From Ruminococcus sp. (GTDB lineage Bacteria; Bacillota; Clostridia; Oscillospirales; Acutalibacteraceae), in contig JAFQQF010000021.1 in NCBI GenBank assembly GCA_017411385.1, positions 1 through 38,001 on the forward strand: a stretch of DNA of 38,001 nucleotides, in the 5' to 3' direction. Each line of letters begins with the position of its first letter. Position 1 is the first letter of the stretch. A model generated the notes under the pieces. It ran no database searches, was not told the origin of the DNA, and saw only the letters and a list, made by a program, of their open reading frames with translations. The translations under genes and the position numbers were made by a program. Positions 8,568-16,734 of the stretch are shown here, in pieces.

Positions 8568-8902
8568 TAAAACTCCTTTCCGTTAATAAGCACCCTGCCG
8601 TCATTTTTTAGCACTATACTGGCACCGCCCTTGGAGCACAGCATAAGCTCTCCCGATGCAAGCTCCTTGGGGCTTTTTGCAACAACTCCCAAACAAACCT
8701 CACCCGACGGTGTTTCAAGGGTAACGGCTTTTTCGCCTGTTACAGGCACATACATCACTCCGAAGGGTGCTATCAATGGCAGGTCATGATGACTAAGCGT
8801 TGCATCTACCTGAAGTCTTCCGTCTTTTGTACCCATAACGCTGCCCGAGGATGCCGCACTATGCTCTCTAATATTTTTTGCCATAAATGAAGTAAGCCAC
8901 AT
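8567..8902 (-). CDS. Miniature gpV-like tail spike
   Basis: This 111-aa protein is short for a gpV/gp5-type central spike. After an N-terminal leader it has an OB-fold-like segment (GSVMGTKDGRLQVDATL, LIAPFGVMYVPVTGEKAVTL) and then a few beta-helix-like strands (GELMLCSKGGASIVLKNDG). It lacks the long C-terminal needle of most spikes. It lies between the hub gene and the gp25-like gene, in the expected order. AAGGAGAA precedes the ATG at 8902. A second in-frame ATG six codons in is possible. Confidence 0.65.
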   Translation of the reverse strand: MWLTSFMAKNIREHSAASSGSVMGTKDGRLQVDATLSHHDLPLIAPFGVMYVPVTGEKAVTLETPSGEVCLGVVAKSPKELASGELMLCSKGGASIVLKNDGRVLINGKEF

Positions 8903-8904
8903 AA

Positions 8905-9837
8905 TCAGTTCTCCTTCCTCTTTAGGGTAAGTCTTGTGAACTCTTCGTTTTCTGAAAAACTGTATCTTATTCCCGTCACGCAGAAGCCGTCAAGCCTGCC
9001 GATTTCGCTGCTCTCAACACAAGCACAAACCGCGAGCGCATCCGTCATGCAAAAAGGCACCGTCAGTACAATTATTTCGCTTGCTGTTTTTGAAGCACCT
9101 ATCAACCTTTCTGCATCCGCCAGCGTTTTGCTTGAAAGCTCCGTTGCATTGATATAGCGCTCTCTCACAACTTTTCTATCCTGTGCATCCGTGCTGGTCA
9201 CCAGAGCGTTGTAATCCTCACCGGATTTCAGCTTTACCCTTACCTTTGAAATCAGCTTGCATCTGAGTCGGTTATATTCAAGGCTTGTAAAAGCCACACC
9301 CTTACCGCAATCCGAAAAAACCACCTCTGATTCGGAAGCTTTGCCATTCAAAAACAAAGTATCTCCAAACACATAAGGAACCGCGCCCCACACAGCTTTG
9401 GAAAAATCCTGAAGCACCTGCCAGCACGACACGCCCTTTTTCACAACAAAGCTTCCCTTCAGGCTAGCATCTTCAACATCAGCAAGCTTAAACCCGAAGG
9501 GCTTTGCATAACGCTCAAAAATAAGCTTTGCAGACACATCTCTAAAGCTCTGAGGCTTAGCCTCATTGTCAAGGAGAAAAGCTGCCTTGCTTCTGCACAC
9601 AAGCTTTGTTCTCGCGTTTTTGTGCAGAATTATTATCTGCTCATCAACAACTCCGCTGAAAATCTCTTTGTCGTCATCATAAACGCTAATGAATGCAAGC
9701 TCTTGCCACAAGGCAGAGGGAAATTCCAGCGAAAGGCTGTCAGCAGGAGTATTAATATCCCTTGAAAGCACCGCTGACAAAGGCAAAGAGAGGCTGTGCC
9801 TCTCTTCCTTTGTGTCTGTTGCAACAATTCTCAGCAC
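8905..9837 (-). CDS. gpD/XkdQ-like tail hub protein
   Basis: This 310-aa protein matches the late-control gpD/XkdQ hub family, which forms the central ring under the tail tube and carries the spike. It begins with a beta-rich domain (LSLPLSAVLSRDINTPADSL, FSGVVDEQIIILHKNART), then a CWQVLQDFSKAVWG segment near residue 135, and a C-terminal domain ending TGIRYSFSENEEFTRLTLKR. The start is GTG 9837, preceded by AAGGAGGTGAGG, and overlaps the LysM gene stop by 7 nt. The length is typical. Confidence 0.8.
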   Translation of the reverse strand: MLRIVATDTKEERHSLSLPLSAVLSRDINTPADSLSLEFPSALWQELAFISVYDDDKEIFSGVVDEQIIILHKNARTKLVCRSKAAFLLDNEAKPQSFRDVSAKLIFERYAKPFGFKLADVEDASLKGSFVVKKGVSCWQVLQDFSKAVWGAVPYVFGDTLFLNGKASESEVVFSDCGKGVAFTSLEYNRLRCKLISKVRVKLKSGEDYNALVTSTDAQDRKVVRERYINATELSSKTLADAERLIGASKTASEIIVLTVPFCMTDALAVCACVESSEIGRLDGFCVTGIRYSFSENEEFTRLTLKRKEN

Positions 9838-10349
9838 AGCCTCACCTCCTTTAAGAGTGGCAAGTCATCCGCTCGTCTGAGCTGTGGGTTAAGCTCAACC
9901 AATTTATCCACCCTCACGCCGAATTCGTATGCAATATCAAAGAGAGTTTCTCCCTCACGCTGAGGAATATAACCCTTGGGAATATTCTTTAAAGGACTTG
10001 TTTGAGCCTCCATAAACTCAAAGGTATACTCGCAAAAATCAGGAGAAGGCTGTGCCACCAAGGAAAGCTCTGTAAAATAGGCATAAAAAGGGGTGTCAAA
10101 AGGTAGACTCAGCAAGGCCTTCCGCCCCTTTGCAAAAACCTGTGCAAGCTCCTTGTATCTAACAATACAATCCTTGCCTGCAAACTCTCCTTTTCCTTTT
10201 ACAACCCTCAATTTTCTGCCCAAAGGAAATGCAATATTTCCCTGTGAATAAAGGTTATGGACTTTGAAATCATTACTGTATAGCACCTGTACCGACAAGG
10301 GATTGTGCTCCCATTCAAACCCATCGAAACGCATATTTGAAATTATCAC
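9831..10349 (-). CDS. LysM-domain tail protein (XkdP-like)
   Basis: This 172-aa protein has a beta-rich N-terminal domain starting MRFDGFEWEHNP and a C-terminal LysM domain at about 128-172 (GETLFDIAYEFGVRVDKLVE, then LNPQLRRADDLP). In contractile-tail phages the LysM protein normally follows the tape measure and helps form the tail tip or baseplate hub. Here it directly follows a 41-aa gene. The start is GTG 10349 in a GTGA overlap with the stop of that gene. The fold assignment is firm for LysM and inferred for the N-terminus. Confidence 0.75.
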   Translation of the reverse strand: MIISNMRFDGFEWEHNPLSVQVLYSNDFKVHNLYSQGNIAFPLGRKLRVVKGKGEFAGKDCIVRYKELAQVFAKGRKALLSLPFDTPFYAYFTELSLVAQPSPDFCEYTFEFMEAQTSPLKNIPKGYIPQREGETLFDIAYEFGVRVDKLVELNPQLRRADDLPLLKEVRLC

Positions 10350-10471
10350 CCTGCGTCCTCCTCATCCTCAGAAATAAAACGGCTGTAGCGTCTGGAGTCA
10401 CGCTCAAAAGCAAGACTTAAATTTTCTGCCTGTAAAAGCTCAGAGTATATATTTTCATTGTTTCCTTCCAT
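10346..10471 (-). CDS. 41-aa acidic/amphipathic protein in the tape-measure position
   Basis: A short ORF starts at ATG 10471, one nucleotide after the upstream stop, and ends at 10346 in a GTGA overlap with the LysM gene, so it looks translationally coupled on both sides. The product begins MEGNNENIYSELLQAENL, is predicted helical in the middle (LLQAENLSLAFERDSRRY) and ends in an acidic tail (SEDEEDAG). No family is recognised. Its place is where the tape-measure chaperone and tape measure lie in PBSX-like clusters, yet it is at least ten times shorter than a usual tape measure. Coding status rests on the tight overlaps and the clean fit between neighbours. Confidence 0.65.
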   Translation of the reverse strand: MEGNNENIYSELLQAENLSLAFERDSRRYSRFISEDEEDAG

Positions 10472-10472
10472 A

Positions 10473-11252
10473 TCACTCACCGTTCCTTTTTGTAATCTCC
10501 CTTTGCAGACTCAGGAAGCTGTAGCACCTTACATCTGCGTTTTTTGGTTCTGAGTTCTCTGTGATTTTTTTGGCAACGCAACTTCTGAACAAACAGGATT
10601 CATCTGTCTGCTTCAAAGCTATATCAGGTTTTTCGCAGGCTTCAAAAGGGTCGCTGTCACTTCTCACCTTAATTTCAAGGGTATAGTTTTTCCCCTTTGA
10701 AATCACCCCTGTATCACCACATAAAAGCTCTCTTAAAACATAAACCTCGTCTGTAGCTGTTGTCTGTGCACTCAACACCTTCGCAGCCTTGCCGTTAACA
10801 AATATCTCTACGCTGTCGCCTGTCGGAAGAGGCAAAGGCTCCTCGTCATTGGAAGGACTCATCTCCCACAAAAGCTTAGCCTGAAGCATCTGTGTCTGGG
10901 TACACAAATCTTTATCGTATACCGCAGGTGTAATCTTTATATCCGAAATCTCATTCTCGGTATCCGCCCTGTCAAGGGCATCCATAAGATTTACGCAAAG
11001 AGCAGAAAGCTCACTTGCACCCTTATCAAAGGGAGCGTAAACCTGAAAGCACAGCTGAGCTTCAAAGCTTCTGTTTGAACGAGCATCCTTTTCTTTATGT
11101 ATCTCACCCACAAAGCAAGCAACAAAAAAGCTTGTGACGGGCTTCTCAGCCCCTTGGGATTTTCTTCCCTTTACAAACCTGACTGATAAAAACTCATCGT
11201 AGGTTTTAATTCTTCTTATAAGTTTATCAAGTACATTCTGGGGTCTAAGCAT
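10473..11252 (-). CDS. Composite neck/tail protein (tail-terminator-like N-terminus, possible tube-like C-terminus)
   Basis: This 259-aa protein follows two neck proteins. The N-terminal ~140 residues resemble a tail-terminator or neck protein (helix MLRPQNVLDKLIRRIKTYDE, a strand pair around FVACFVGEIHKE, the helix ELSALCVNLMDALDRA). After a PLPTGD linker near residue 145, the C-terminal ~115 residues form a new beta-rich domain (VEIFVNGKAAKVLSAQ, KNYTLEIKVRSDSDPFE, VRCYSFLSLQREIT). That domain pattern recalls tail-tube subunits, which start with a short strand, end with a conserved strand and contain a central helix or loop. This likeness is weak and inferred. The ATG overlaps the previous gene by 8 nt. 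No separate tube gene exists in the window. Confidence 0.5.
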   Translation of the reverse strand: MLRPQNVLDKLIRRIKTYDEFLSVRFVKGRKSQGAEKPVTSFFVACFVGEIHKEKDARSNRSFEAQLCFQVYAPFDKGASELSALCVNLMDALDRADTENEISDIKITPAVYDKDLCTQTQMLQAKLLWEMSPSNDEEPLPLPTGDSVEIFVNGKAAKVLSAQTTATDEVYVLRELLCGDTGVISKGKNYTLEIKVRSDSDPFEACEKPDIALKQTDESCLFRSCVAKKITENSEPKNADVRCYSFLSLQREITKRNGE

Positions 11253-11598
11253 AGTCGTCCTCCATAGGGGGTGAGTAGGTAGTCAGCACCGCCCAGATAT
11301 ACAAATCATCTTCTCCTAAATGCACACGTTCACTGCGTTTTATAGTGTAGCTTTCACTATTGCAGGTGATAACAGCAGAGCGGTAATCTCTGACAAAATC
11401 CGAGCAAGATGCAATCATCAGATAGTGTCCGGCATCGTAGTAGCCTGCAGACAGCTCACTTCCTCCCAGATACATCTTGTTCTTATACATAAGAGGTTGG
11501 ATGATTGCCTTTATCTCAAAGCTTCCGAGCTTATCCTTTACAGTAACATCGCTTCCGTATTTTTGAAGCATTTTGCTGATATTTTTCTGCACACTCAC
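11245..11598 (-). CDS. Head-tail joining (neck) protein
   Basis: This protein of about 117 aa lies in the XkdI position, after the capsid and the first connector. It is beta-rich with ends typical of neck or stopper proteins (FEIKAIIQPLMYKNKMYLGG, AGYYDAGHYLMIASCSD, YIWAVLTTYSPP). I set the start at GTG 11598 because it forms a GTGA overlap with the preceding stop and follows AGGGGTGTGAGG. An upstream in-frame start at 11619 would overlap more. The family assignment rests mainly on position and size. Confidence 0.6.
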   Translation of the reverse strand: MSVQKNISKMLQKYGSDVTVKDKLGSFEIKAIIQPLMYKNKMYLGGSELSAGYYDAGHYLMIASCSDFVRDYRSAVITCNSESYTIKRSERVHLGEDDLYIWAVLTTYSPPMEDDYA

Positions 11599-11963
11599 AG
11601 CCTCACACCCCTGAAACAAAAATCATCATGGGACTGGAGTAAATCACTTACACCGTTTTTTTCAAACTCCCAAAGGTCGTGTGCTTTCTTTGTATCATAC
11701 TGTGCTTTTGTAATACTCACAGACCCTGCTGTGAAGGATTTCACTTCGTCACGCTCCATATAAAGACAGTACTTGTAGTAAGCAAGCACTCCTGCCAAAG
11801 CACAAAGCCTGAGTATACTATCCTCATCCGAGAGAGCTTCTTTTGAAGCCTTTGCTTTTACCTGAAGCATAGCGTCAATGCAGACCGGAATCCACATTGA
11901 AACCTCGTGGGGCTCAAGACCCGACACAAGGGTAAATCTGTTTATTACCTCATTAAGCCTCAA
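11595..11963 (-). CDS. Head-tail connector / adaptor protein
   Basis: This 122-aa, mostly helical protein directly after the major capsid gene fits the gp6/XkdH-like adaptor that docks on the portal. It has an N-terminal helix (MRLNEVINRFTLVSGL), an SMWIPVCIDAMLQVKAK helix and a hydrophobic ILRLCALAGVLAYYKYCLYM helix, followed by the SFTAGSVSITKAQY strand motif common in these adaptors. The start codon is TTG at 11963, preceded by AAGGAGGG with about 7 nt spacing. It overlaps the next gene by 4 nt. Confidence 0.6.
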   Translation of the reverse strand: MRLNEVINRFTLVSGLEPHEVSMWIPVCIDAMLQVKAKASKEALSDEDSILRLCALAGVLAYYKYCLYMERDEVKSFTAGSVSITKAQYDTKKAHDLWEFEKNGVSDLLQSHDDFCFRGVRL

Positions 11964-11978
11964 GCCTTTCCCTCCTTA

Positions 11979-12989
11979 TCAGTATGTAAGCTTCACAGCC
12001 GCATCGTTAAAGATTTTTGCAAAGCCTGAGATACAGCTGATGGTAGCACGCTCAAGCTGTCTGTCGATGAGCTTGTCGTAATCTGTGATAATGTCGCCTG
12101 CCTGCACCATTTCCAGAGCACAGTTCTTATCAATACCGATAATTGTGCCTGAGGGCACAGAAGTTGTATGCACAAGCTTTGCACCCAGAGGTGTCACCAT
12201 ATTGCCTGTGCCGTGGAAACTCTGACCTGCCACAGAATCCTTAAGCTCAGACATAGCAAGAAGCTTTGTCATTGCGTCTGTGGGTGCAAGGATGGTTGTC
12301 ATCTCGTAGGGAGAAAGCTCTGCCCAGAGCTTCACCAAATCCTCGTAGGAAATTTTCTCTGTGCTCACAGCGGTAATACCCTTACAGGGATTTGAGTTAC
12401 CGTCACCTGAAAGAAGCACATCAACTGCATCTTTAAGCTGTGCTCTTGCAATGTAGGCACCAATCTGCTTGAGAGTCACAGTGAAAAGGTCAAGTCGCTG
12501 GAATCTGAGTGCCTCGTAGGAAGTCACCAGCATTCTGCCGCGCTTGTGAAGCTTCACAAGATTCTCCTGAGTAGAAACCTTTGTCTGGGGAATATAAGCA
12601 CCCTCAGCAACTCTCACCAAGGACTTGTCATCCTCAGAGGGTGTGGAGGTGATGCTTCTGTAATCCATGCCGTTAATCTCGGTTTTTGCCGCAATAATGT
12701 CAGAAAGCACGTCTGCCTGCTCCATACCCTGTCTTACAGCACGACACACATACTCGGGGAAAAGTGCCGCTGACTGGGTTGTTGCAAAGAACTTCTCCAC
12801 AGGGTCGCTCTTTGCACCGCTTACTCTGATATCAAAACGCTTGAGCTGACGTGAAAAAGCGTCAAGACCTTCAAGCTCACTACCCATATAGTTTACCGAA
12901 GGGTCAAGCTCCTCCAGAATATCCGTCATACTCTTGCCGCTGTAGCCGTACATTCCTCTTTCAAGGGAAATTTTCTCGTAATTAGCCAT
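11979..12989 (-). CDS. Major capsid protein (HK97-like fold)
   Basis: This 336-aa protein lies between the decoration protein and the first connector, the standard place for the major capsid. Supporting features are the E-loop-like region (RVAEGAYIPQTKVSTQENLV), a spine helix (LFTVTLKQIGAYIARAQLKDA) and A-domain-like strands (TTILAPTDAMTKLLAM, GAKLVHTTSVPSGTIIGID), with ERATISCISGFAKIFNDAA near the end. It has no N-terminal scaffold domain, which fits scaffold being carried by the protease gene. AAGGAG lies upstream of the ATG. Length is normal, and the protein contains several cysteines. Confidence 0.85.
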   Translation of the reverse strand: MANYEKISLERGMYGYSGKSMTDILEELDPSVNYMGSELEGLDAFSRQLKRFDIRVSGAKSDPVEKFFATTQSAALFPEYVCRAVRQGMEQADVLSDIIAAKTEINGMDYRSITSTPSEDDKSLVRVAEGAYIPQTKVSTQENLVKLHKRGRMLVTSYEALRFQRLDLFTVTLKQIGAYIARAQLKDAVDVLLSGDGNSNPCKGITAVSTEKISYEDLVKLWAELSPYEMTTILAPTDAMTKLLAMSELKDSVAGQSFHGTGNMVTPLGAKLVHTTSVPSGTIIGIDKNCALEMVQAGDIITDYDKLIDRQLERATISCISGFAKIFNDAAVKLTY

Positions 12990-13009
12990 ATTTTTCTCTC
13001 CTTATCTTA

Positions 13010-13342
13010 TTAAAGAATAAAGCCTGCTGTGTTTTCGTCAGCAGTAATCACAAGCACCTGTCTGCCTGTTTCATCTGCCTTAACCTTACCCTCGGCAGTT
13101 GCAGAAACGTTTGTAAAACCGCAGGACACTTCACCATCACAAGCAAGTGTTACAAAGCCTGCAACCTGAACTGATGCAAAGCTGTCACGTACATTCACGC
13201 ACACACCGCAGATTTTGTCACCCTCTGCACAAGCTGTCACCTTACCGCTTTCAACAACCTTTACAGGCACACCTGCCTTAACAGTTTCATCACACTCAAA
13301 GGTGATTGTGTTTTCCATAAAACCCATAAAACTTTTATTCAT
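13010..13342 (-). CDS. Capsid decoration (cement) protein, DUF2190-like
   Basis: This 110-aa all-beta protein sits between the protease/scaffold and the capsid gene. Motifs typical of head decoration proteins are AGVPVKVVESGKVTACAEGD, KICGVCVNVRD, a VQVAGFVTLACDG strand pair and a C-terminal AGFIL. Such proteins bind the assembled capsid surface and stabilise packaged heads. It has six cysteines in 110 residues. ACGGAGG precedes the ATG. Function is inferred from order and pattern. Confidence 0.65.
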   Translation of the reverse strand: MNKSFMGFMENTITFECDETVKAGVPVKVVESGKVTACAEGDKICGVCVNVRDSFASVQVAGFVTLACDGEVSCGFTNVSATAEGKVKADETGRQVLVITADENTAGFIL

Positions 13343-13353
13343 ATTAACCTCCG

Positions 13354-14334
13354 TCAGATTTTAAATTCTCTGTTGCCTGCAGTCTTATTCTGAGTATTAT
13401 CGCAGGCTTTCTTTGTCAAAGGCATAAGCTTCTGCTCTGCCTTCTTCTTATAAAAAGTCAGGAACTCTTTAAGTTCACAAACGGAAAGTCCCTTCATAGC
13501 ACTTTCCATAGTGCTTCTTGATATACCTTCCTGAGAAAGCATAGAATATCTCAGAACATCATTTTCAAGCTCCTGTCTGTACGCTTCACCCTGTCTAGCT
13601 TTTTCCTGCAGGGTAGTAATGTGCTCATAAAGACGTTTTGCTTCATCAACACACAAGGTAACACTATCTCCGTGAGAAAGTGCTTTCATAATTTCATTCA
13701 TACCTTCAAACTCCTTTTTAGGGGACTTCTCAAAAGACTTGATAACCCCTGCTTCTCTCTGGGCAGGTACTGCCACAAAGCTCCACTCATAAGCATCCGT
13801 TACATCGCAAAGCTCAAAGTAGCACATAGTGTCTGCGTACATTTGTCCCTTGATATGACCGCAGGGCGTTTTACCCTTTTCACTACCGCACACAGAGCAC
13901 ACCGCACGCTGAGCACTCACACCTACACTTACTTCCTTTCTGATTCCGCTTTCAATCTGCATAATAACATCCTCAGAGCTTTTGCATCTGGGAATATATG
14001 CCTTTGCAACCAGACGGAAATAGTCATCTCCCAGAGATGTTTTTCTGCCTTCCACCGCCTCAACACGGCAGTCAAAAATTCTTGCAGTCTGATTAACTGC
14101 TCTGGGGCTGTGGTCGTAGATACCCGTTTTGCCTACAAAGAGCTTTTCCATCTGAAACAACGACTCCACAGTAAACCGCTCAAAGTCCCTGTCCACGTCA
14201 TTGTCGCACAGCACCACAGAAAAGATATAGACCTCATCCGGTGCAAATGCACGCCTTGTATATCTGTTTACAAGCTCCATATCCTGCTCTGTTGTACTAT
14301 TATCCAAGCTTTTAATTATCTCGCCTGATTTCAA
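13354..14334 (-). CDS. Prohead protease fused to scaffold
   Basis: This 326-aa protein has a protease-like N-terminal domain (residues ~30-200) with IYDHSP as the probable catalytic histidine motif and KEVSVGVSA as the probable serine motif. The C-terminal third (about 215-326) is helical and charged, as expected for a scaffold (EAKRLYEHITTLQEKARQ, ELKEFLTFYKKKAEQ). Between them is CSVCGSEKGKTPCGH, which looks like a small zinc knuckle. The start is TTG 14334, in a TTGA overlap with the portal stop and after GGAAAGGTGAG; the first in-frame ATG is about 18 codons later. In HK97-like phages this protein directs capsid assembly and then cuts itself out. Confidence 0.75.
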   Translation of the reverse strand: MKSGEIIKSLDNSTTEQDMELVNRYTRRAFAPDEVYIFSVVLCDNDVDRDFERFTVESLFQMEKLFVGKTGIYDHSPRAVNQTARIFDCRVEAVEGRKTSLGDDYFRLVAKAYIPRCKSSEDVIMQIESGIRKEVSVGVSAQRAVCSVCGSEKGKTPCGHIKGQMYADTMCYFELCDVTDAYEWSFVAVPAQREAGVIKSFEKSPKKEFEGMNEIMKALSHGDSVTLCVDEAKRLYEHITTLQEKARQGEAYRQELENDVLRYSMLSQEGISRSTMESAMKGLSVCELKEFLTFYKKKAEQKLMPLTKKACDNTQNKTAGNREFKI

Positions 14335-15476
14335 GTGCTCACCTTTCCTTCCCTTTCAATCTTCTCAGCCTGTGCATTCCAAAGTCTTGCCTGTGCAAGC
14401 TCTGTTTCGTCAAGAAGCGAAACGTTGTCCCACACAACACTCACCGAAGAATCCGAGCCTAAAAATCTCAGCTGAGTACGGGCAATTTTTTCAATTACCG
14501 GTGTGAGCAGAGAACGAAAATACTCCAGCTCACTTGTAAGAATATCTGCCTGCACACTGCTCATTCTCTCTGTGCTCGACCATGAAAGCCCCAAGAGAAA
14601 AGGCGGAATACACAGCTTTGACACAATCTGCTCCAAAATATGCCTTATGGGAACATCGCAGTCCAGCACCTGAGAGTCGGCACCGATAACCTTTACGGAC
14701 ACATCCCCCACAGCCACAAAGTCACACACACCGCTGTCATCTCTCATGGCTCTTGACCACTCCCGAGCAATCTCGGTAGCTCGCTGACGGGCATTCACCC
14801 CTGAGTTTTCCGAAGGCTTGTAGGTTACCGCATAGCGGATGTTACCTGCACGCTCAAAGTTGTTGCCTATGCATCCGAGAATTTTAAGCAGTATTGAGCT
14901 TACAAAAGGCAGTCCCTTCAAAAGCGAATTACCTCTTACAGATCCCGCTTCCGCCTTAAGCAAAGAAGTGAGCAGAAGCTCCTGATTTTCTAAGGGTGTG
15001 TTGTTAATATCTCTTCTGCACACAAGCACCTCCATAGGGCTCTCGCCTTTTGCCACCGAAACATCCTTTAACGATGCATTGTAAAGCCCTGCAATGGTTC
15101 TCATATCCATATCGGGTACAATCTCACCGACTGCGCTGCCGTAGGTGAGAAGCTGGTCAAGGTATGTCTGCACAAAGCAGGCAAGTCCTGTGCCGCAGGC
15201 GCCAACCTTAACATTCTTCGTAAATTGTTCCAAAGGCTTCTGAAACCTCTCATCCTCAACGGAAAGAGTAAAGCTTCCTACCAGATGCACAAGCTTATCA
15301 AGTGCCGCATCAATCAAGGGAATTGCTTCTCTCAGAGAAGAATAAAGCTCAAGCTCCGCTTCACAGCAGGGAGAATATCTGTCAAATGCTGTGAAAGGGT
15401 GGGCATATACATTACGTTTATCTGCTGTCTGCACAGGTGCAGGCTGTGTCTTGTTTTTCTTAGAAAATAACTTCAC
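14331..15476 (-). CDS. Portal protein
   Basis: This protein of about 381 aa forms the DNA entry ring at one capsid vertex. It follows TerL and carries the family's central and C-terminal features (EIVPDMDMRTIAGLYNASL, LLKGLPFVSSILLKILG, the LCIPPFLLGL clip/wing motif, and the helical SSVQADILTSELEYFRSLL stretch). I chose GTG 15476 because AGGAGG lies 7 nt upstream. The longer frame from 15518 would overlap TerL by 59 nt and has no better ribosome-binding site. It overlaps TerL by 17 nt and the protease by 4 nt. At about 380 aa it is compact compared with the 450-500 aa of many portals. Confidence 0.85.
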   Translation of the reverse strand: MKLFSKKNKTQPAPVQTADKRNVYAHPFTAFDRYSPCCEAELELYSSLREAIPLIDAALDKLVHLVGSFTLSVEDERFQKPLEQFTKNVKVGACGTGLACFVQTYLDQLLTYGSAVGEIVPDMDMRTIAGLYNASLKDVSVAKGESPMEVLVCRRDINNTPLENQELLLTSLLKAEAGSVRGNSLLKGLPFVSSILLKILGCIGNNFERAGNIRYAVTYKPSENSGVNARQRATEIAREWSRAMRDDSGVCDFVAVGDVSVKVIGADSQVLDCDVPIRHILEQIVSKLCIPPFLLGLSWSSTERMSSVQADILTSELEYFRSLLTPVIEKIARTQLRFLGSDSSVSVVWDNVSLLDETELAQARLWNAQAEKIEREGKVST

Positions 15477-16734
15477 AGCTTTTCCTCCTGTCAGCGGCAA
15501 AGGCAAAGAAATCCTCACCGCTGTCTTCTAAAATTGTTGTGACGAAATATCTTATATCGTCCATGGCGTGATCGTACTCCTTGACAGGCGACTCCACTCC
15601 CTCTTTTTCATCCCAGCGATAAAGCGAGAATTCTCTTTTAGCATCAACACAGTTTCTGCAGATTTTAATTCTGCCTGATTTAAGTGCCGTAGACACACTG
15701 CGTATACCATCAGTCACAGAGTTTTTCGCAGGCACAACAGAAAACCTGCCGTGCCGTTTTATCACCTGAATGAAGCTTGCCGCAGAGGGGTCAACGGTAA
15801 CACACCTTACAGGGTGTTCACCGCAAAGGACACACAGAGCAGAGTAGTGCTCCTCATCTGTCCTTTGCAGCCCCTCTTTTTTTGAGTCATAGTAATACTC
15901 GTCAATTCTGTACCACACCCCTGATTTAAGCCCCCAGAGTCCGAAGGAGGCAGGATTCACCGTGCCGTAATCACAGGACACAGCATAATCCTCAAAGGGA
16001 AAATCGGGTACTTCACAAAAAGCACCCTCTTTGTCCATAAAGGGGTACACCGCACCCGAAACCGCTGTCCATTCACCCTTTACAAACCTTCGGTAAAAGC
16101 TTCCCGAATACATCCCCTCGTACCTTTTGCGGATTTCATCCGAAAGGGAAGGGTTGTCGTCCATAAGGAAGTGAACATACAAAGCGTTTTTCTCTTTTGC
16201 CTTCTTCACCCACTCTCTGTAAAACCAGTGAGCAGGATGCTCAGGGTTACAATTAAACCAGAACTTAGAGCCACCTACCGAACAACGTGCCAAAGCCTGC
16301 TCCACAAAGGAACGGGGCATCAGTGCCACCTCATCAAGCAAAACCCCCGAAAGAGTCATTCCCTGAATAAGCGATTGAGAGGACTCGTCCTTGCCTCCGA
16401 AAAGGTAAAATCTGTTTTCCTTCCCCTCGTAGGCAATTTGCAGGTAATTGGACGAGATGTTCTCTTTGACCGAAAACCCCATTTCTCTGAGTAATGGTAA
16501 TATGGGAACAGTCACATTTCGTCTGACAGAACGTATTGTTTTGGAGCATATGGCAAAGGATGCATCCGAAAATCGGGAGAAAGCCCAGACGATGAATGAC
16601 ACCGCCATACAAAAGGTTTTTCCCGACCTTACTGCACCGTCGCATATAATCGCATCACAATCTTTAAACTTTGAGTTTCCACACCACCAAGTGAGCAAAA
16701 GCATCTGTTTTTTTGAGAAAGGTTTAAGCTTCAT
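15460..16734 (-). CDS. terL: Terminase large subunit
   Basis: This 424-aa protein is the DNA-packaging motor. Residues ~30-40 hold the Walker A motif (CDGAVRSGKT) and ~130 the Walker B motif (LSGVLLDEVALM). FWFNCNPEHPAHWFY marks the motor C-motif region. The nuclease domain keeps its acidic residues in CDYGTVNPASFG, VTVDPSAAS and HAMDDIRY. The length is typical of PBSX/SPP1-like terminases. The ATG overlaps the terS stop by 11 nt. Nothing in it suggests inactivation, which argues that packaging capacity is retained. Confidence 0.92.
   Translation of the reverse strand: MKLKPFSKKQMLLLTWWCGNSKFKDCDAIICDGAVRSGKTFCMAVSFIVWAFSRFSDASFAICSKTIRSVRRNVTVPILPLLREMGFSVKENISSNYLQIAYEGKENRFYLFGGKDESSQSLIQGMTLSGVLLDEVALMPRSFVEQALARCSVGGSKFWFNCNPEHPAHWFYREWVKKAKEKNALYVHFLMDDNPSLSDEIRKRYEGMYSGSFYRRFVKGEWTAVSGAVYPFMDKEGAFCEVPDFPFEDYAVSCDYGTVNPASFGLWGLKSGVWYRIDEYYYDSKKEGLQRTDEEHYSALCVLCGEHPVRCVTVDPSAASFIQVIKRHGRFSVVPAKNSVTDGIRSVSTALKSGRIKICRNCVDAKREFSLYRWDEKEGVESPVKEYDHAMDDIRYFVTTILEDSGEDFFAFAADRRKSCEVIF

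Noticed and set aside
13621-14328. A 235-codon plus-strand open frame
   Set aside because: It is antisense to the protease/scaffold gene, with no ribosome-binding site or recognisable motif.
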